Positions 34,391 through 46,513 of a stretch of DNA of 64,000 bases are shown in pieces (the stretch's first letter is position 1; each line of letters starts with the position of its first letter). Source of the stretch: Scilla litardierei (lineage: Eukaryota > Streptophyta > Magnoliopsida > Asparagales > Asparagaceae); assembly GCA_030789695.1 (NCBI GenBank), contig CM061132.1, positions 153,556,817 through 153,620,816 on the forward strand, written 5' to 3'. The notes under the pieces were generated by a model. The model saw nothing but the letters and a program-made list of their open reading frames with translations. It had not been told where the DNA came from and did no database searches. The position numbers and the translations under genes are program-made.

Positions 34391-35152
34391 ATGTGGGACA
34401 ATCTTACCTCCGCTGACATGAAGGCCTTCATTGGCGAGATAACGAAGCTGCTTGCTTCGAAGGAGTTGGGATCCTCGAGTGGATCGATGCCTTCACGGCC
34501 TGTGCAGAAGTTGGAATTGATGCCCAATGATGTGAAATTGGAAGGGACGAAGAATTACCTCAGTTGGTCCAGGAGAGTGCTTCTCATCCTGAAGTCAAAG
34601 GGGTTAGAAGGCGTCGTTCTGGGTTCATGCAAGGAACCGGCAGATAAGGATGGGGATGATTGGAAAGTCTGGATCACCACCAACTCACTGGTGGCTGCTT
34701 GGTTGATGACATCGATGGTCCCACCCATTGCTGGGATGGAGGAGGCCATAGAGAGTGCTGCGGGGATATGGAGTATGGTGGAGAAAATGTACTCTGGAGC
34801 AGGGAATGTGATGCTCATGATGGAGGTTCAGGGCAAGGTCGACACCTTGAAGCAGGGGGAGATGTCTATTCTAGCCTACTCTGCGGAGTTGAAAAGGCTG
34901 TGGTCAGAGTTGGACCACTATGACCCTATTGATCTGCCTGATCCTAGGAGCGCTACGATACACAGGAAGTGGGTGGAGCGTAGGCGTGTCACCCATTTCC
35001 TGAGGAACCTAAGTGGAGATTTTGAGGCCAGGAGAGCGAGTATGTGCCACTTATCCTCCATCCCATCTCTGGAGGAGGCCATAGCTGCAATGGCACAGGA
35101 GGAGACCAGATTGAGGGTTATGAAGGATGAGGGTATTGTGCCAGTTGCCTAG
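34391..35152 (+). CDS. Truncated Gag (element F)
   Basis: 253 codons starting MWDNLTSADMKAFIGEITKL and matching element D gag to about its residue 240 (…RLRVMKDEG). The deletion junction then adds a few foreign residues and a TAG at 35150-35152. The zinc knuckle is lost, so RNA binding would be impaired while the particle-forming core remains. Unlike D there are no nonsense changes in the retained part. Whether it is translated is unknown. Confidence 0.85.
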   Translation: MWDNLTSADMKAFIGEITKLLASKELGSSSGSMPSRPVQKLELMPNDVKLEGTKNYLSWSRRVLLILKSKGLEGVVLGSCKEPADKDGDDWKVWITTNSLVAAWLMTSMVPPIAGMEEAIESAAGIWSMVEKMYSGAGNVMLMMEVQGKVDTLKQGEMSILAYSAELKRLWSELDHYDPIDLPDPRSATIHRKWVERRRVTHFLRNLSGDFEARRASMCHLSSIPSLEEAIAAMAQEETRLRVMKDEGIVPVA

Positions 35153-35181
35153 ATGATAGGAGATCGACCTCGGGCTACTGT

Positions 35182-35592
35182 GTGTTTGTTGGGGGCAACT
35201 TGGTCTCTTGGCGCAACAAGAAGCAGGATTTGGTGGCTCGTTCCACTGCAGAGGCAGAGTATCGTGCTATGGTGCTTAGTACCTGTGAGATGATCTGGTT
35301 GAGATCACTCCTACATGAGCTACGCCTGCTGAGAGAAGGACCATTGCGGTTGTTGTGTGATAACAAGTCAGCAATTAATATTGCCAACAACCCAGTGCAA
35401 CATGATAGAACGAAGCACATAGAGATTGACATGTTCTTCATTAAAGAGAGACTGGACAAGAAACAGTTGGAGATCTCCTATATTACCTCTGGACAGCAAT
35501 TAGCAGATTGCCTTACGAAGGGGTTAAACTCTAAAGGAGTAGAGGATGCTTGTAACAAGATGGGCATGATAAATATCTTTTGCTCATCTTGA
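35182..35592 (+). pseudogene. RNase H C-terminal fragment (element F)
   Basis: About 136 codons with STAEAEYRAM, CDNKSAINIANNP and HIEIDMFFIKERLD, the last part of the copia RNase H of element D. It lies in a different frame from the gag ORF, so it is not a fusion protein. It lacks the first catalytic Asp region (GYCDADWA). Confidence 0.9.
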
Positions 35593-35599
35593 GGGGGAG

Positions 35600-35709
35600 T
35601 ATTGAGTGTTATTGTATTAGGGTGTGTGTGTAAAGCAAAGCAAGTGATATTATATATATGAGGGGTTAGCTCATTTGGGGGCTAATCACCATTTCCCCAA
35701 ATCACAATA
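35600..35709 (+). repeat. 3' LTR of element F
   Basis: 110 bp, one difference from the 5' LTR; followed by TSD gtttt. Confidence 0.93.
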
Positions 35710-35756
35710 GTTTTGGGGCTCGCCCTTAACGTAGAATAGAATAAAAGTAGTTCTTA

Positions 35757-36079
35757 GAGCATCTCCAACCCAACCCTCCATAAAGGGTGGAATATTCCAT
35801 GAATATTCCAATTATGGAGAGTGGGAAATGGAGGGAGCTCTAACCCAACCCTCCATATTCCTATTAAATTAATTTAAAATTTCCTAAAATTACAAACCCT
35901 TCTCATTTCTATCTTATTCTTTTCATTTTCACCCCCTTTCTCCACCCGCCATTTCGTTTCACTCACGCCAAATCTGGCGTGCTATTGTAGCCGATTGACA
36001 AATTTGCCGATTTTTTGCCGGCCGGTTGGAGCCGACGTCCCGCTATTTCTGACGAGATCCAGGTCGATTGGAGATGCTC
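35757..36079. mobile_element. Tourist/Harbinger-type MITE
   Basis: 323 bp with 12-bp perfect terminal inverted repeats GAGCATCTCCAA/TTGGAGATGCTC. The 3-bp TSD tta lies at 35754-35756 and 36080-36082. An inner aacccaaccctccat repeat occurs twice near the left end. There is no coding capacity. The TSD length and sequence fit PIF/Harbinger. Confidence 0.85.
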
Positions 36080-36082
36080 TTA

Positions 36083-39000
36083 GGGTTGAGCCACTGTGTG
36101 GACTCATGTCTCACATGTGATGCGTAAGGAGCACTCTATATAATTATGTGCTATATATTTCTACACTTTGAACTTTCTCTAGGTTCATACACATAGAGTT
36201 CATGAAAGAGATGGTCTACAAATGTTTGTCTTGTGATGGTAACGAGGGGGCAAAAAATCCACTCCCCATGTTTATCTTCACACGTGCTTATCATTATATT
36301 TATCTTTATCGTTATAATGATTTTGACGAGGCATTGGTTACTCTGTGTTCTTATCACAATCATAAATGACACGTATGAGACGTGTGTCTCTCTGCATTAT
36401 AAGCACAATAATACATGCAACATTGTATTATCAATAACTCATCAATATCTCTTAGGAGAGAACAGTCCTTCCGTTTCTCATCACAGGCTGTCATGATGGT
36501 AACTAGATGTGAAAAATCAAGGAGCTAACGAGACAACAGACTCTCTCTGATCCATTCACAACAATTTGTATCGTTATCGTTATAATGATTTTGACAAGAC
36601 AATGCTTCCTTCGTTTCTCATCACAGTTGTCATTGTCATGATCACAGGAAAAATCATGATGGCAACGAGATACAGAAATAAAGGAGATGACCCCACACAA
36701 CCATTATTGAATACACCCATGGGGCCAACGTCCTTGTCCATCGCTTCCGCAAACGGGTTGTTAAAATGACGTTAGAGCCCCATGTGGTATGCAAAAATAA
36801 CATTACCATCTGGGGTTTTTTTTACCTAAAGCTACACACAGTTTGCTTTAGCCAAATCCACAAGCCATAATCGTCTGCCTAGCATACAAGACCATCCTCT
36901 CTTGGGGATCAAAATTTTCCATATAAAGCAAACTGCCATGTTCCAGGTGAAACTTTTCTTTTAACCAACAGACATAGGGCCCCTGGCTTTGTGTCTAGGT
37001 TACTTGAGAATCCATTGGACTATTCTTCTTGGTGGTGGGGTGGTGATGGTGTTTGTGTGAGAATGGTCCACAAGCTTGAACATCATGCTAGCTGGATCTT
37101 GATTGCAATCAGTGGAGTCCTCGAGATATGCTTGTTTCTTTATGATTTTGGGTGTACAATCGTTGCAGACAAGCCAATCAGCATGGTACGGGGCTTGAGA
37201 AATTTCCTCTGGGAACCTTTTTTTTTTTGGAAACAAAACGTGGGCTGCTTGCCCTTAATGAGGTGATGGTGAAACACAATTGATAGGCTTGGCCTGGTCC
37301 CTTCTAATGTGGTGGTGTGCTCCCTGGCCCCTTCCCAGATTTCCTCCTAACACGCCCTAGGGTACTCTTGATCGTTTGATCTTTTTCCAATCGCACGCGA
37401 ACTCTCTACCGACATTTCTGTCCTTGTCGACGAGGGCAAATGTGAAATGATCTGCCTTCCATTCTCGTACATAAAACCTATACGTGTAATTCACGTGTCC
37501 TCGAAGGTCACAGCTGTCATACGGGATGCCAGAGATTTAATGAAGGATAGTTATTTGAGGAAAAACTTCAAATAATTTCTCTCATGTAATTACATGTAAT
37601 AATCAAAAGTCAATATCCAGTTATAAAAGCGATCCCATAGGTTTGTACTTCCACGTCTCTCTAAAACTGCAGTCATGGTAAAGTCTTGGTTTATTCAAGA
37701 AGATGGCCAGTAGGCTCAAACTCATGCAGCTTAATCTCCACACATTTGTGCATGAAATAGCAAGTTTAACGGAAACAAGCCAAGACTTTGATGGTCAAAG
37801 GGAGAGTGTTTAAAACCAGCATGCTTAAAAGGTGAAATTGTTGGGAATAAGAACCATGATGTTCATACCAAGGATGGAGACCCTCAGAATCAGGAGGGGC
37901 ACACAATGCACAGGCCTTGCTGATGATGAATGAGCTCATTGGATTTTCTTTCAAGTGCTCTTCCTTTTGACTTGGCTTAACAATGCTTTTTAATGGTGGA
38001 AGACAGGATTATGACTGTCCTAATCCCATTGGCTCCCCATTGACCCCTCTAATGTACTACATTGAGACTTTCTCCTTTAGCTTCCCTATTGGGTTATAAT
38101 GAGTGAATGTGAGGGGTTGGGTAATGGATGTTGGGTGGTTTCTTGTCTCATGATTGTTGAATGCTTTTTGCATGTTTCTTGATCACTAGTGTTGCTTTTC
38201 CAAACTTTCTCCCACTCAAAGCTACTACTACTAGGACTACTCCACTAGTTCATTAGACCACCGGCAAAGAGACCACCTTAGTTCGTTCAAAGCAACACCC
38301 TTGGCCCAACTGAGTAATGTTCAACTCCCTTGGCCCAAGCCACGGGTTGCATGCAACACCCTCCTAAGATCCAACCTAGATTGATTCAGTTAGATTCACC
38401 TTATTTCCATCAGTCAACTTTTTCTTCCTTGCCGGTCAAAAGTGGCGCATACGATGTGTAGGCAAGCATAGCCTCGTCATTAACAATGATGCAGTCTCTT
38501 TTAACAACGGGGCTTGTTGCCATATTTCGGATCCCACATGAATTCTTCTCATAATTCCGCTGGTAGAAATCGGAGTTTTGAGATTTCGGAAGAAGGGTTT
38601 GAGAGGCTTAGTGTTGGGATCTATTGACGGATAAATTCCCCAACAATGAGTAGGAGGCTAACGAGGACGCTTGGCTCTCTCTCAGCTGAAGAGTGGGACC
38701 CGAGGAAGGACGGTCATGGGTCGGTGAGAGCTAGATCCGAGCTATCGGGTCGAAGCCCGACCTAACTTCGAGTTATCTTCGTAGGTCTGCAACACAGGAA
38801 AATCGTCAGGGGTCGGATCTGGGCTCAGACCCAAATCCCCTTCGATGCTTACGTCAGTGGATGACTAAGAAAGGGCTCGGGGTAGCTAGGTCCGACTTAT
38901 TTGGAGATCGTCCGATCACTATCATGGAAGAAATATAAAGTGGAATTGGTGGATCGGGGTATATGAATGGGTATATGAATACCTGAGTGATGGTGCTCCC

Positions 39001-39849
39001 AGAATTCGCCCCCATTTTTCCTATTGCCTCAAGGAGTTCTTATAGGCGGGACGTTGCATGGTAACGTCCAAGCTAATAAAGTTGATTCATTGTCGACATT
39101 TGATGAGGATGCCTTAATAAGTAGGCATTCATTGGAGTAACGGGCATCATGACTGTCGCTATAATTGTTGTATGAGTAACGGTCGCCATGAATGTAAGCC
39201 ATAATTATTGGACTAATGGCCATGATGACATGCCATAATTGGTGTAACAGTATCAATACACTAGCGTCAACACCAATATGTGCATAACGGATTAATCAAT
39301 AATAACGTATCGCAAACTAAATCAAACAAAGTTAGGATCTTCAGTGAATCATAGAAAACACAAGATTAATTACCACACAACAAGATCAAGGCAATCACCC
39401 AAAGACACAAGATTTTATACTTGTTCGACCAATCTCTTGGCATACGTCCAGTCTCCCGTTGTCCTGGTTTTCGCTAGATCAGAGATGTTTACAGAAAGAG
39501 TTTACACCGGCTCCCCAATCTTCTCCAAACAATATGTAGCCCTTTTGATAATATAACACTAGCACTCTAGCGATTACAGGATCTCAAGCATACATGAACA
39601 ATGGAGAGAATCTAATCAGAAACTCTAGAGAAGACTATCTCACCTCCAAGAGCTTAGGCCGCTGCTTATTTCACTTTCTTCTCAAAACCGATCACTAATC
39701 GCTTCGATGGATGCATCTCAGGGCTTAGGGAAGTATTAATTAGGTTTTAGAAGTCATCTCAAATGTGTCGGTTCCATCTGACTGATTATCAATCGAATGG
39801 CCACGATCCATTTCGGCCCAAGCTGAGAACTCAGCTATTAGACGTCTTA
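36083..39849. other. Gene-less region with minor direct repeats
   Basis: No gene supported. Near 36,230-36,690, related segments recur (cgttataatgattttgac at about 36312 and 36579; ttcgtttctcatcacag-like at about 36473 and 36617), a local duplication. At 38,640-38,900 a GC-richer segment (ctaacgaggacgcttggctc...) and at 39,300-39,560 a cacaagatttta...tacgtccagtctcccgtt segment look like decayed retrotransposon LTR sequence, but no partners or ends were found. Confidence 0.45.
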
Positions 39850-40320
39850 CTGGTGAGTGCAAAATATCGCGTGTGCTAACTCCCAAGTATAAGAGGTCGC
39901 AAAGTAGTAAATTTTCCTAGTGAGCCTAGGGTCGAACTCATGGACAAATCGTTTACGATCAACAACGGTTCACAGATAGCTTTGGCAATGAGAGAATACT
40001 ACCTTTTGAAGGTGAAGATTGATTGAATGGATTTTATGCTATAATAAAAGTAAATAATGCGAACAAAGGGAAGTGATGGAGAGAAATCAAGGGTGGAGAG
40101 CACGTGTGTTCATCGGTTCATGATGTTGTAGGGCATGTGAATCCATCCCAAATAACTTCATTCTCTCATCCGGTGAGGGAATGAGTGATTGGATGATTTG
40201 GCATTTAAGCTAGAACTTGGGGTGCGATAAAAGTAGTGGATGGTATAATGAGAAAATAACATTGAGCATAGTAGAGAGGGTCCTCTAGGATAGTTCCTCT
40301 ATATGGATTTTCCAATAGGG
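39850..40320 (-). repeat. Long-LTR fragment, left part (split by element E)
   Basis: The gctaactcccaagtataaga...cctagtgagcctagggtcgaa stretch resembles the U5 end of element A (cttccaagtgtaggagatcg...cctggtgagtcc), so it is probably a Ty3 LTR in minus orientation. It ends at taggg, the TSD of element E. The outer edge is uncertain: no matching TSD was found. Confidence 0.5.
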
Positions 40321-42902
40321 TGTCATGCCTCATTTTGCGCTATACGTTGACCTACATGTGTATTTTTCCATATATGTGTATATGTAATGTCGAGTGGTGT
40401 GATAGTGCAATATGGGTATGTCTGTGGCTAGGGGAAGTTGTGTAATGCCGTTGATGGAGTGAGGGTATTTTGGTCTTTGATGGTATGTGATGGGTGTGTG
40501 TAGAGAAATGGGGGGGGGGGGGGTGTGTGTGTGAAATAATGACATAGTTGTGATTTCTTAGAAGTTGGTTAGTGCATAAGGCTAGTGTGAAAAGGGTTGG
40601 GGTTAGTGGCATTTTTGTCATTAGTGGGTAGTGTGTGTGTATAGTAATGGCTCACTTGTAATTAAGTATATGTGTGTGTAATGTAAGACGGTACGTGTAA
40701 GGGAGTGGAAATCTTGTAAATAATACACCAAATTGAAGGGTATTTATTTAGGGGGATTAAGCAATGGCATAATTACCATGCAAAGTTTGAGGGTATTTAG
40801 TTAAAAGCTTTGAGTACTCAAACTTGTAATAAAAGGGATCTTAAGGAGAAATTCTTTTAACTAAACATTCTTCTACACTCTTCTCCCTCTTTCTTTTCTT
40901 TTTCTTTTCATTTTGTCATTTTCTCTCCTTTCTCTCTCATTTTCCCATGGCATGGCCAAACTCCACCTACAAACAAAAAAAAACAAAAGAGAAGAAAGGG
41001 AAAAATTATAGGAAAGGAGAAGAAGAGAAAGAAGAGGGAGAAGGAAGAAGTGCTCATCCACAACCTAACAGGGTAGGATTCCATACTCTATGTGATAAAT
41101 ATTAATTTGGGATGAGAAATTTGTAGGATTCTTCATTTGTTGTATTAAATGCTAATTTAGTGTTGTTGTAGTATTGTTAGTGTTAATTAGAGTTAAAGTT
41201 AGTAGATTTCTTAAACACCAATAGTTGTAGTATCCCTTAGGGTTAAAGCTAGTGCATTTCTTTAACACCATGGCAAATTTGAGCTAAAGTTGGCACCTTT
41301 CTTAAGAAACATGCTATATTATGCTAATGCTAGCATTTTACTTAAGGTTTAGGTTTCATTTAAAGATTCTTTTGTAAATGGCAATAAGTGTCTCCCTAAG
41401 TAGCATTTATTTTAACTAATGCTCTATATTTTAGTTAGCATGTAAAAATTGCATATTTGTGAAGAATGGCTTAAACTTTCATTTTGGTGCTTACTTGCAT
41501 ATTTGTGTAGAATCCACCTTCATGCAATTTCCATTAGTTATAAATATTACATTTTCAATATAGAATTGCTAAATCTTGCTACCAAATGTGGGTATTGCTA
41601 AGTGATTTGCAAAGTGGGCATTTAATCGGTTGCCTTTATAGGAATGCCACCTTAATGGTTAATGAAAGTTTATAGGAACATATCATGTTGCAAATGTTTT
41701 CTCTGAAGTTGTGTATATGCTTTGGTTTATGGAGGATGGTTCATGTGTATGGAAAATAGTGTTATGGTAATTGGCAAGTGGTCTCTAATGAAGTATGGTG
41801 TGGTATGGTTCATAATGGAAAGTCAAGTTGCTTGAAGATTGGCTTTTACATCAAATGCATACTAGCCCTTGCTATTTCTCTCATGTCACCTTAATGTAGT
41901 TTGAATATCACTCTCTTAATGTTGTATGCTATCTTACTTAACCTAAATACGAATAAATGATAGGGATGTCTCGGTCTGCCACATGGCGGGTGAGCACCCT
42001 AGAAAGGGGTTGGGGGAAAACTGGGTACTAGTAGGGTATGAGGAATGGACTGTGTTGTGGTGTTTGTCGTACCTTGCACAGTTTCGGGTACTTTGTGGTA
42101 TTTGCCGTACCTTGCTCGGTTTCGGGTACGATGTGTTGTGATTGTGGAGTTTTCCTCACTTGCACCCCGGTGCGGGAGAATGAGTGGAGTGAGAGGCCCC
42201 GTTATGGAAACAATGCTCGTGAACCACTGGCGGGTGCTTCCTACCGCCCCACCTTGGGGTGGAGTTTAGTTCCTCTTATTCAACGATGTATCCAGATTTC
42301 CTAACACATATTAATTAAACACTTAATTGCTTTAAATTTCCAATATGCGATTCCTCTTTGTTTTCCTTTGCTTAACGTAACTGTGGTTTCTTTCATGCCT
42401 TGTACTTTTCACGATTAAAAATAACATTCCCTAAATTAGTATTTATTTGCACGAGTTCGGTTTCCTACTTAGACACGGTTTGACATGATCCTATTTGTGG
42501 TTTCAGGTTTATAGAGCTTGAGGCAGGGAGATGGAGTTGGAGATATTGTTGAGGAGCTTCGGTTGTGAGTTGGGTGGTGAGGGGATATGATGAGAGTTTT
42601 GTACTATTGGGATTTGTTGTTTTGGGTGAGTTGTATAAGATGTTGGATATATAGACAATACATTAGTGGGTAATAAAGGGTGGTGGTTCTTATTTGTCTC
42701 TTGGATGTTATCTTTGTGACTCTTTGTGTTGTTGGTTTGGCATTGTTTGTTATCTGGGAACACTACAGGTACTATCCCAACAGTGCATAGTGGGCCTGCT
42801 GACTCCTTTGTATTTCCTTTTCCCATTCGTAACACTTGCCGCTTTGGGAGAACAAGGGACGGATTTGTACTTTTCGGGTATCTTGATGATCGGGGCGTTA
42901 CA
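40321..42902 (+). repeat. 5' LTR of element E
   Basis: 2,582 bp. It pairs with 46514-49407 over its whole length, including ttggtggagttcgg-type and gtaccttgctcggtttcggg segments (about 42040-42140). A poly-G run lies at 40509-40523. No open frame is conserved in both copies. Confidence 0.92.
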
Positions 42903-44855
42903 GTTGGTGGCCCATGCAGGTCACTGCACTGCGGCTGCGTACGGATAGTGCGTGTAATGTTCCCGTAAAGGGTAGTCGAGTCCTAATGTGGGTAAGTGCC
43001 TAGGACCTGTTAGCCATAGTGTCACTTCTAAGTGTGAGGTACTATGATATGTGGGTGTATAATCTTCTATAGTAGAGTTGTATGTATAAATGCATGGTAA
43101 GTGTTGTCATGTATATCGTATGTGTTGTGTAGCCAGTATACAGCCATGGTTAGTTATAGCGATATGTATGTGTGTATAAGTATTGTTTGTCTCTAACTGT
43201 AATTAGTATATGGTTTTATGTTTGATTGTTTGGTTGTGTAATGCTAGTAGATTTGGATGTCTACGGTACATAACTCTAGGTATAAGTATATATATGTAGG
43301 TATGTATAGAACATGTCTGCATAAGTGTATCAGTGTATACATATGCTATTGCGTATACTCATATGGTCTATGCATAATTATGTAGTGATTGTGCATGTAT
43401 GTTGGTCTGTATGGTAGTATGGATATTTGTTTGTGTTAATATATATGTTGTGTATGGCGATATGTATACTTGAGAATTGTAGTGGAGTAATGGATGTATA
43501 TTAGTATGCGTACTCTAATAAGTGGGTCCCTTGGTGTGTGTTAGTGGATGTTAGTATATTGGTGTGGTGTATGAGTCTAAGCTTGGCATATAGATTGTCA
43601 CCATTGGTGATGCTCTACAAGGTATACTATTGTGTACCTATATAAATACATGTTCGTACATGTGTGTGACCATAAATATATGCGTGAGTACTGTTGTGTG
43701 GATGGTATATTGACATTGCTCAGATATATAAGCATATGTAAGATTAATATGTTAGGTGGTCATAATATGTTCTCATTTGTTCATATATACTCGTATGTCA
43801 TGTGTAGCCCATGTGTGCATGTATAATTGTCTACTTGAATGTATATTTGAATACTATATTGTATTATTATGTACTATGAGCTTTATGTCTATTAGCATGC
43901 ATTTGTTGGCTATGTATGTGCGTGCATTATTTGTGTGGGGTAGGGATCTATATTTGTATGTATGTGGGATATATTATATGTGTGTGCATACCTTTAAATG
44001 GATGAAGATATGGGTGAAGCCATAGATGATTACACTTGAACGATTGTATGTATGTTGGGTATATATTACATATATAGGTTGTCTATGTGTGGTTGTGGGG
44101 TACTTGTATGTGTTGAAGTGTTGGAAAATATCTGTATATGTGTGTCTATGTGGAGTATACATGTGTGTGTATGCAAGAATCGTTTGTGAGTAATGAAAAA
44201 TGTATTGGTATGAATGGTTACATGTTTGTGTATGAAGAATTATATGCTTAGTTGTATCACTTCATATGTGTGCCTAAACTGTGTACATTGTGTGCATGGA
44301 TGTAGGATGTGCATCCATATATCCTGACTAGGTGTATCGATTATTCTATGTGGTATGGTATATTAGGGTTTTATTGGAAACGAATATGTTTAGTGTATGA
44401 CCTGTATATTAGCGTTGCTAGTCCATTAAATAATCTCGCTGAAGAAGCTAGCCTTTATGTTGCCTAGGAGATACTCTTACAGATGTGGTGTATGTATGAC
44501 TATTTCTATAACTATTAGATGAATCTATGTGATAGACACGTGTACGTGTATATGGTGTGTATATGTGTTGTGTGTGTGAGAATGTTGTGAATGTGTTTGT
44601 AAGTATACTTGGATGAATATTTTTATATATCTCTAGAAGCTTAGGAATATACATATATGGATGAAGGATTTGTATACCTGGATGTATACTTGTCTGTATA
44701 TAGTGTATGTTCTGTATATGGTGTATGTTAGTGTGTGTTAGTCATTGATGTTGATGGTGCGTATGTAGTGCTATATGTGGTGATGTATTAGTGTCGTGTT
44801 ATATCTGGTGCTATATTAGTAATATTATGTGCACATGTGATGTTATATGTATGTA
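42903..44855 (+). other. Element E interior, TG/TATG-rich, left of the Helitron
   Basis: No coding region. From about 43,050 the plus strand is dominated by short TATG, TGTG and GTAT words with few C residues, and it resumes after the Helitron (45,547-46,430). This gives strong strand asymmetry over about 2.7 kb. The first 100 bases contain a tagtcgagtcctaatgtggg leader-like segment. Confidence 0.7.
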
Positions 44856-45546
44856 CTAGTCATAACCCGTGCCCGCGGGCACGGTTCATTTAACATTTTC
44901 CCCCGCGAAATCTTTATTTCCCAAAAAATTATTTCCACAGCCAAAATTGCGCGGAACAACAAATTAACATAAAAATATTTAGCGGCACGGGTGCCTTCGG
45001 TGCGGAACAACAAATTCGGAGCGGGCGCATTCGACACGGAACAACAAATTAGCGTAAAAAATCGACGCCGTCACTTTCGGCGCGGAACAACAAATTAGCG
45101 TAAAAAAATTTAGCGGGCGCCTTTGGCGCCCCATGAGTCGAAGAGACAGTGTGTCCCGCGTTGAGGGAGATATCATTCGATCTGCAGCAGCATTCGATCT
45201 GCAGTATTAAGTGCAAGTTTATGTTTTTTCTCAAATGCATTAATTGCGTGCACTCTGCTATTCCCAAAAAACTTTCATTCCCCATAAAGTTTCATTTCCC
45301 CAGAAATTTTCATTCCCCATAAACTTTCATTTCCCTAGAAACTTTCATTACCCCTAAAGTTTCATTCCCTATAAACTTTCATTTTCCTAGAAATGTTTTT
45401 CCCTCCAAAACTTTTCACAAAATCTCATCTCAACCTTTCATTCCTCAAGATTAAATCCAAGCCGTCTTTCTATCAACCTGTTTGTCCTAATCAGCTTGTC
45501 CTAGTCAGCCCTAGAATTCAAAAAACACTGTCAAATGTATAATAGA
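44856..45546 (-). mobile_element. Non-autonomous Helitron 1
   Basis: Read on the minus strand it starts TCTATTATACATTTGA and ends with a GC hairpin (CCGTGCCCGCGGGCACGG) followed by gttatga and CTAG. It lies between host A and T, as Helitrons do, without a TSD. 691 bp, no Rep/helicase coding. Inside are repeated gcggaacaacaaatta units (about 44952-45105) and a pyrimidine minisatellite. It shares both ends with Helitron 2. Confidence 0.85.
45257..45400. repeat. Pyrimidine minisatellite in Helitron 1
   Basis: About eight imperfect copies of an aaactttcattccccat-like unit of 16-18 bp. Confidence 0.8.
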
Positions 45547-46513
45547 TACATCGTGTTATATGTATATATGGTGTTATATTCCGAGTGCACTAGATTGATA
45601 TGTTCCCTTAAATATAGGATGGTTTTATGTAGACCTATGTGTCTCTATGTCCATCCTATGGTTGTATGACTATGGTTGCCTTGTGTGTATCCTAACTGTA
45701 TGGCTTATTTGTTTGATGTTAATTAGGCATATATATAATTATATGCGTGAATATAGATTTCATGTATGTGATTGGATCTTGTATAATAATTAGAGGATAC
45801 TACTTTCGTAGTGTAATTATATCATGATATAGTTGCCTGGCATTAATCATCTTGGTGCGGAGTAATATGCAGTACTAGTATTGGTTTTTATGATTATATG
45901 TTTGCATATGACTAAATACGTAAGCATGCATATGACTATTTGGATGCTTATTCCTTTGTGTGTCTGGTTACATGGGTAGCTATGTATTGTGACATGTGTA
46001 TTGGGATCTAAGTGAGTGGCATATGGCCTGAGTAGTTATACGCAACATGATTATGTAGAAGATATGTGTAAGTATAGGTGTATAAGCAGATATATATATG
46101 TGGATATGCCATATGATTGAGCCTATGTACACATGGGTATCACCGGATAGGTATGTATATATGAGTATATCCTTGTGGCACACGTGCACATACCTACGAT
46201 AGGAATCTGTATACGCATTGTGCATGTATATTATGTATGACTGCGTAGGTGCGACTACTGCTGTATGTTTATATCTATCTGCATGCATCCTTGGGTGTTT
46301 AGAAGTATACTTGGATAAATGTGCGTAGTCCTGAGTATGTCTGGGTGTTGCAGATTGTGTGGATGGTTAGGTGTGTACATGAGAATCTCTTATGTTATGA
46401 TGTAGTGACGGTATGCACGAAGTATGGTGACCTTTAGCACCCACATCCATTCACCCTAAGTTGACCCTGGCCAAGAAAGTCCGATGACGGACTTTGATGT
46501 AAGGTGGATAGGA
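45547..46513 (+). other. Element E interior, right of the Helitron, with 3' hairpin and polypurine tract
   Basis: More TATG-rich non-coding DNA. Near the end is a perfect 8-bp stem AAAGTCCG/CGGACTTT with loop atga (46476-46495), followed by the purine tract aaggtggatagga (46501-46513) that abuts the 3' LTR. Confidence 0.75.

Larger units (their letters stand above)
33734..35709 (+). mobile_element. Element F: internally deleted sister of copia element D
   Basis: The 110-bp LTRs (33734-33843 and 35600-35709) run TATTG...CAATA and differ at one base. A perfect TSD gtttt lies at 33729-33733 and 35710-35714. The interior joins most of gag directly to the end of RNase H at about 35133-35139, missing about 3.3 kb relative to element D (20613 to 23929). 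Primer site and polypurine tract are intact, so it could still be mobilised in trans by an element such as D. Gag and RNase H identity with D is high by eye. Confidence 0.93.

Noticed and set aside
33820..34527. Minus-strand open frame of 235 codons, Gly/Ala-rich
   Set aside because: Antisense to the leader repeats and gag of element F.
38640..38900. Possible host gene fragment in a GC-richer patch
   Set aside because: No extended reading frame or splice pattern; the sequence style fits a decayed retrotransposon LTR.
42509..42835. Minus-strand open frame present in both LTRs of element E (also 49014-49373)
   Set aside because: The frame is kept only because the LTRs are duplicates; codon pattern and protein composition are not gene-like and no domain is visible.
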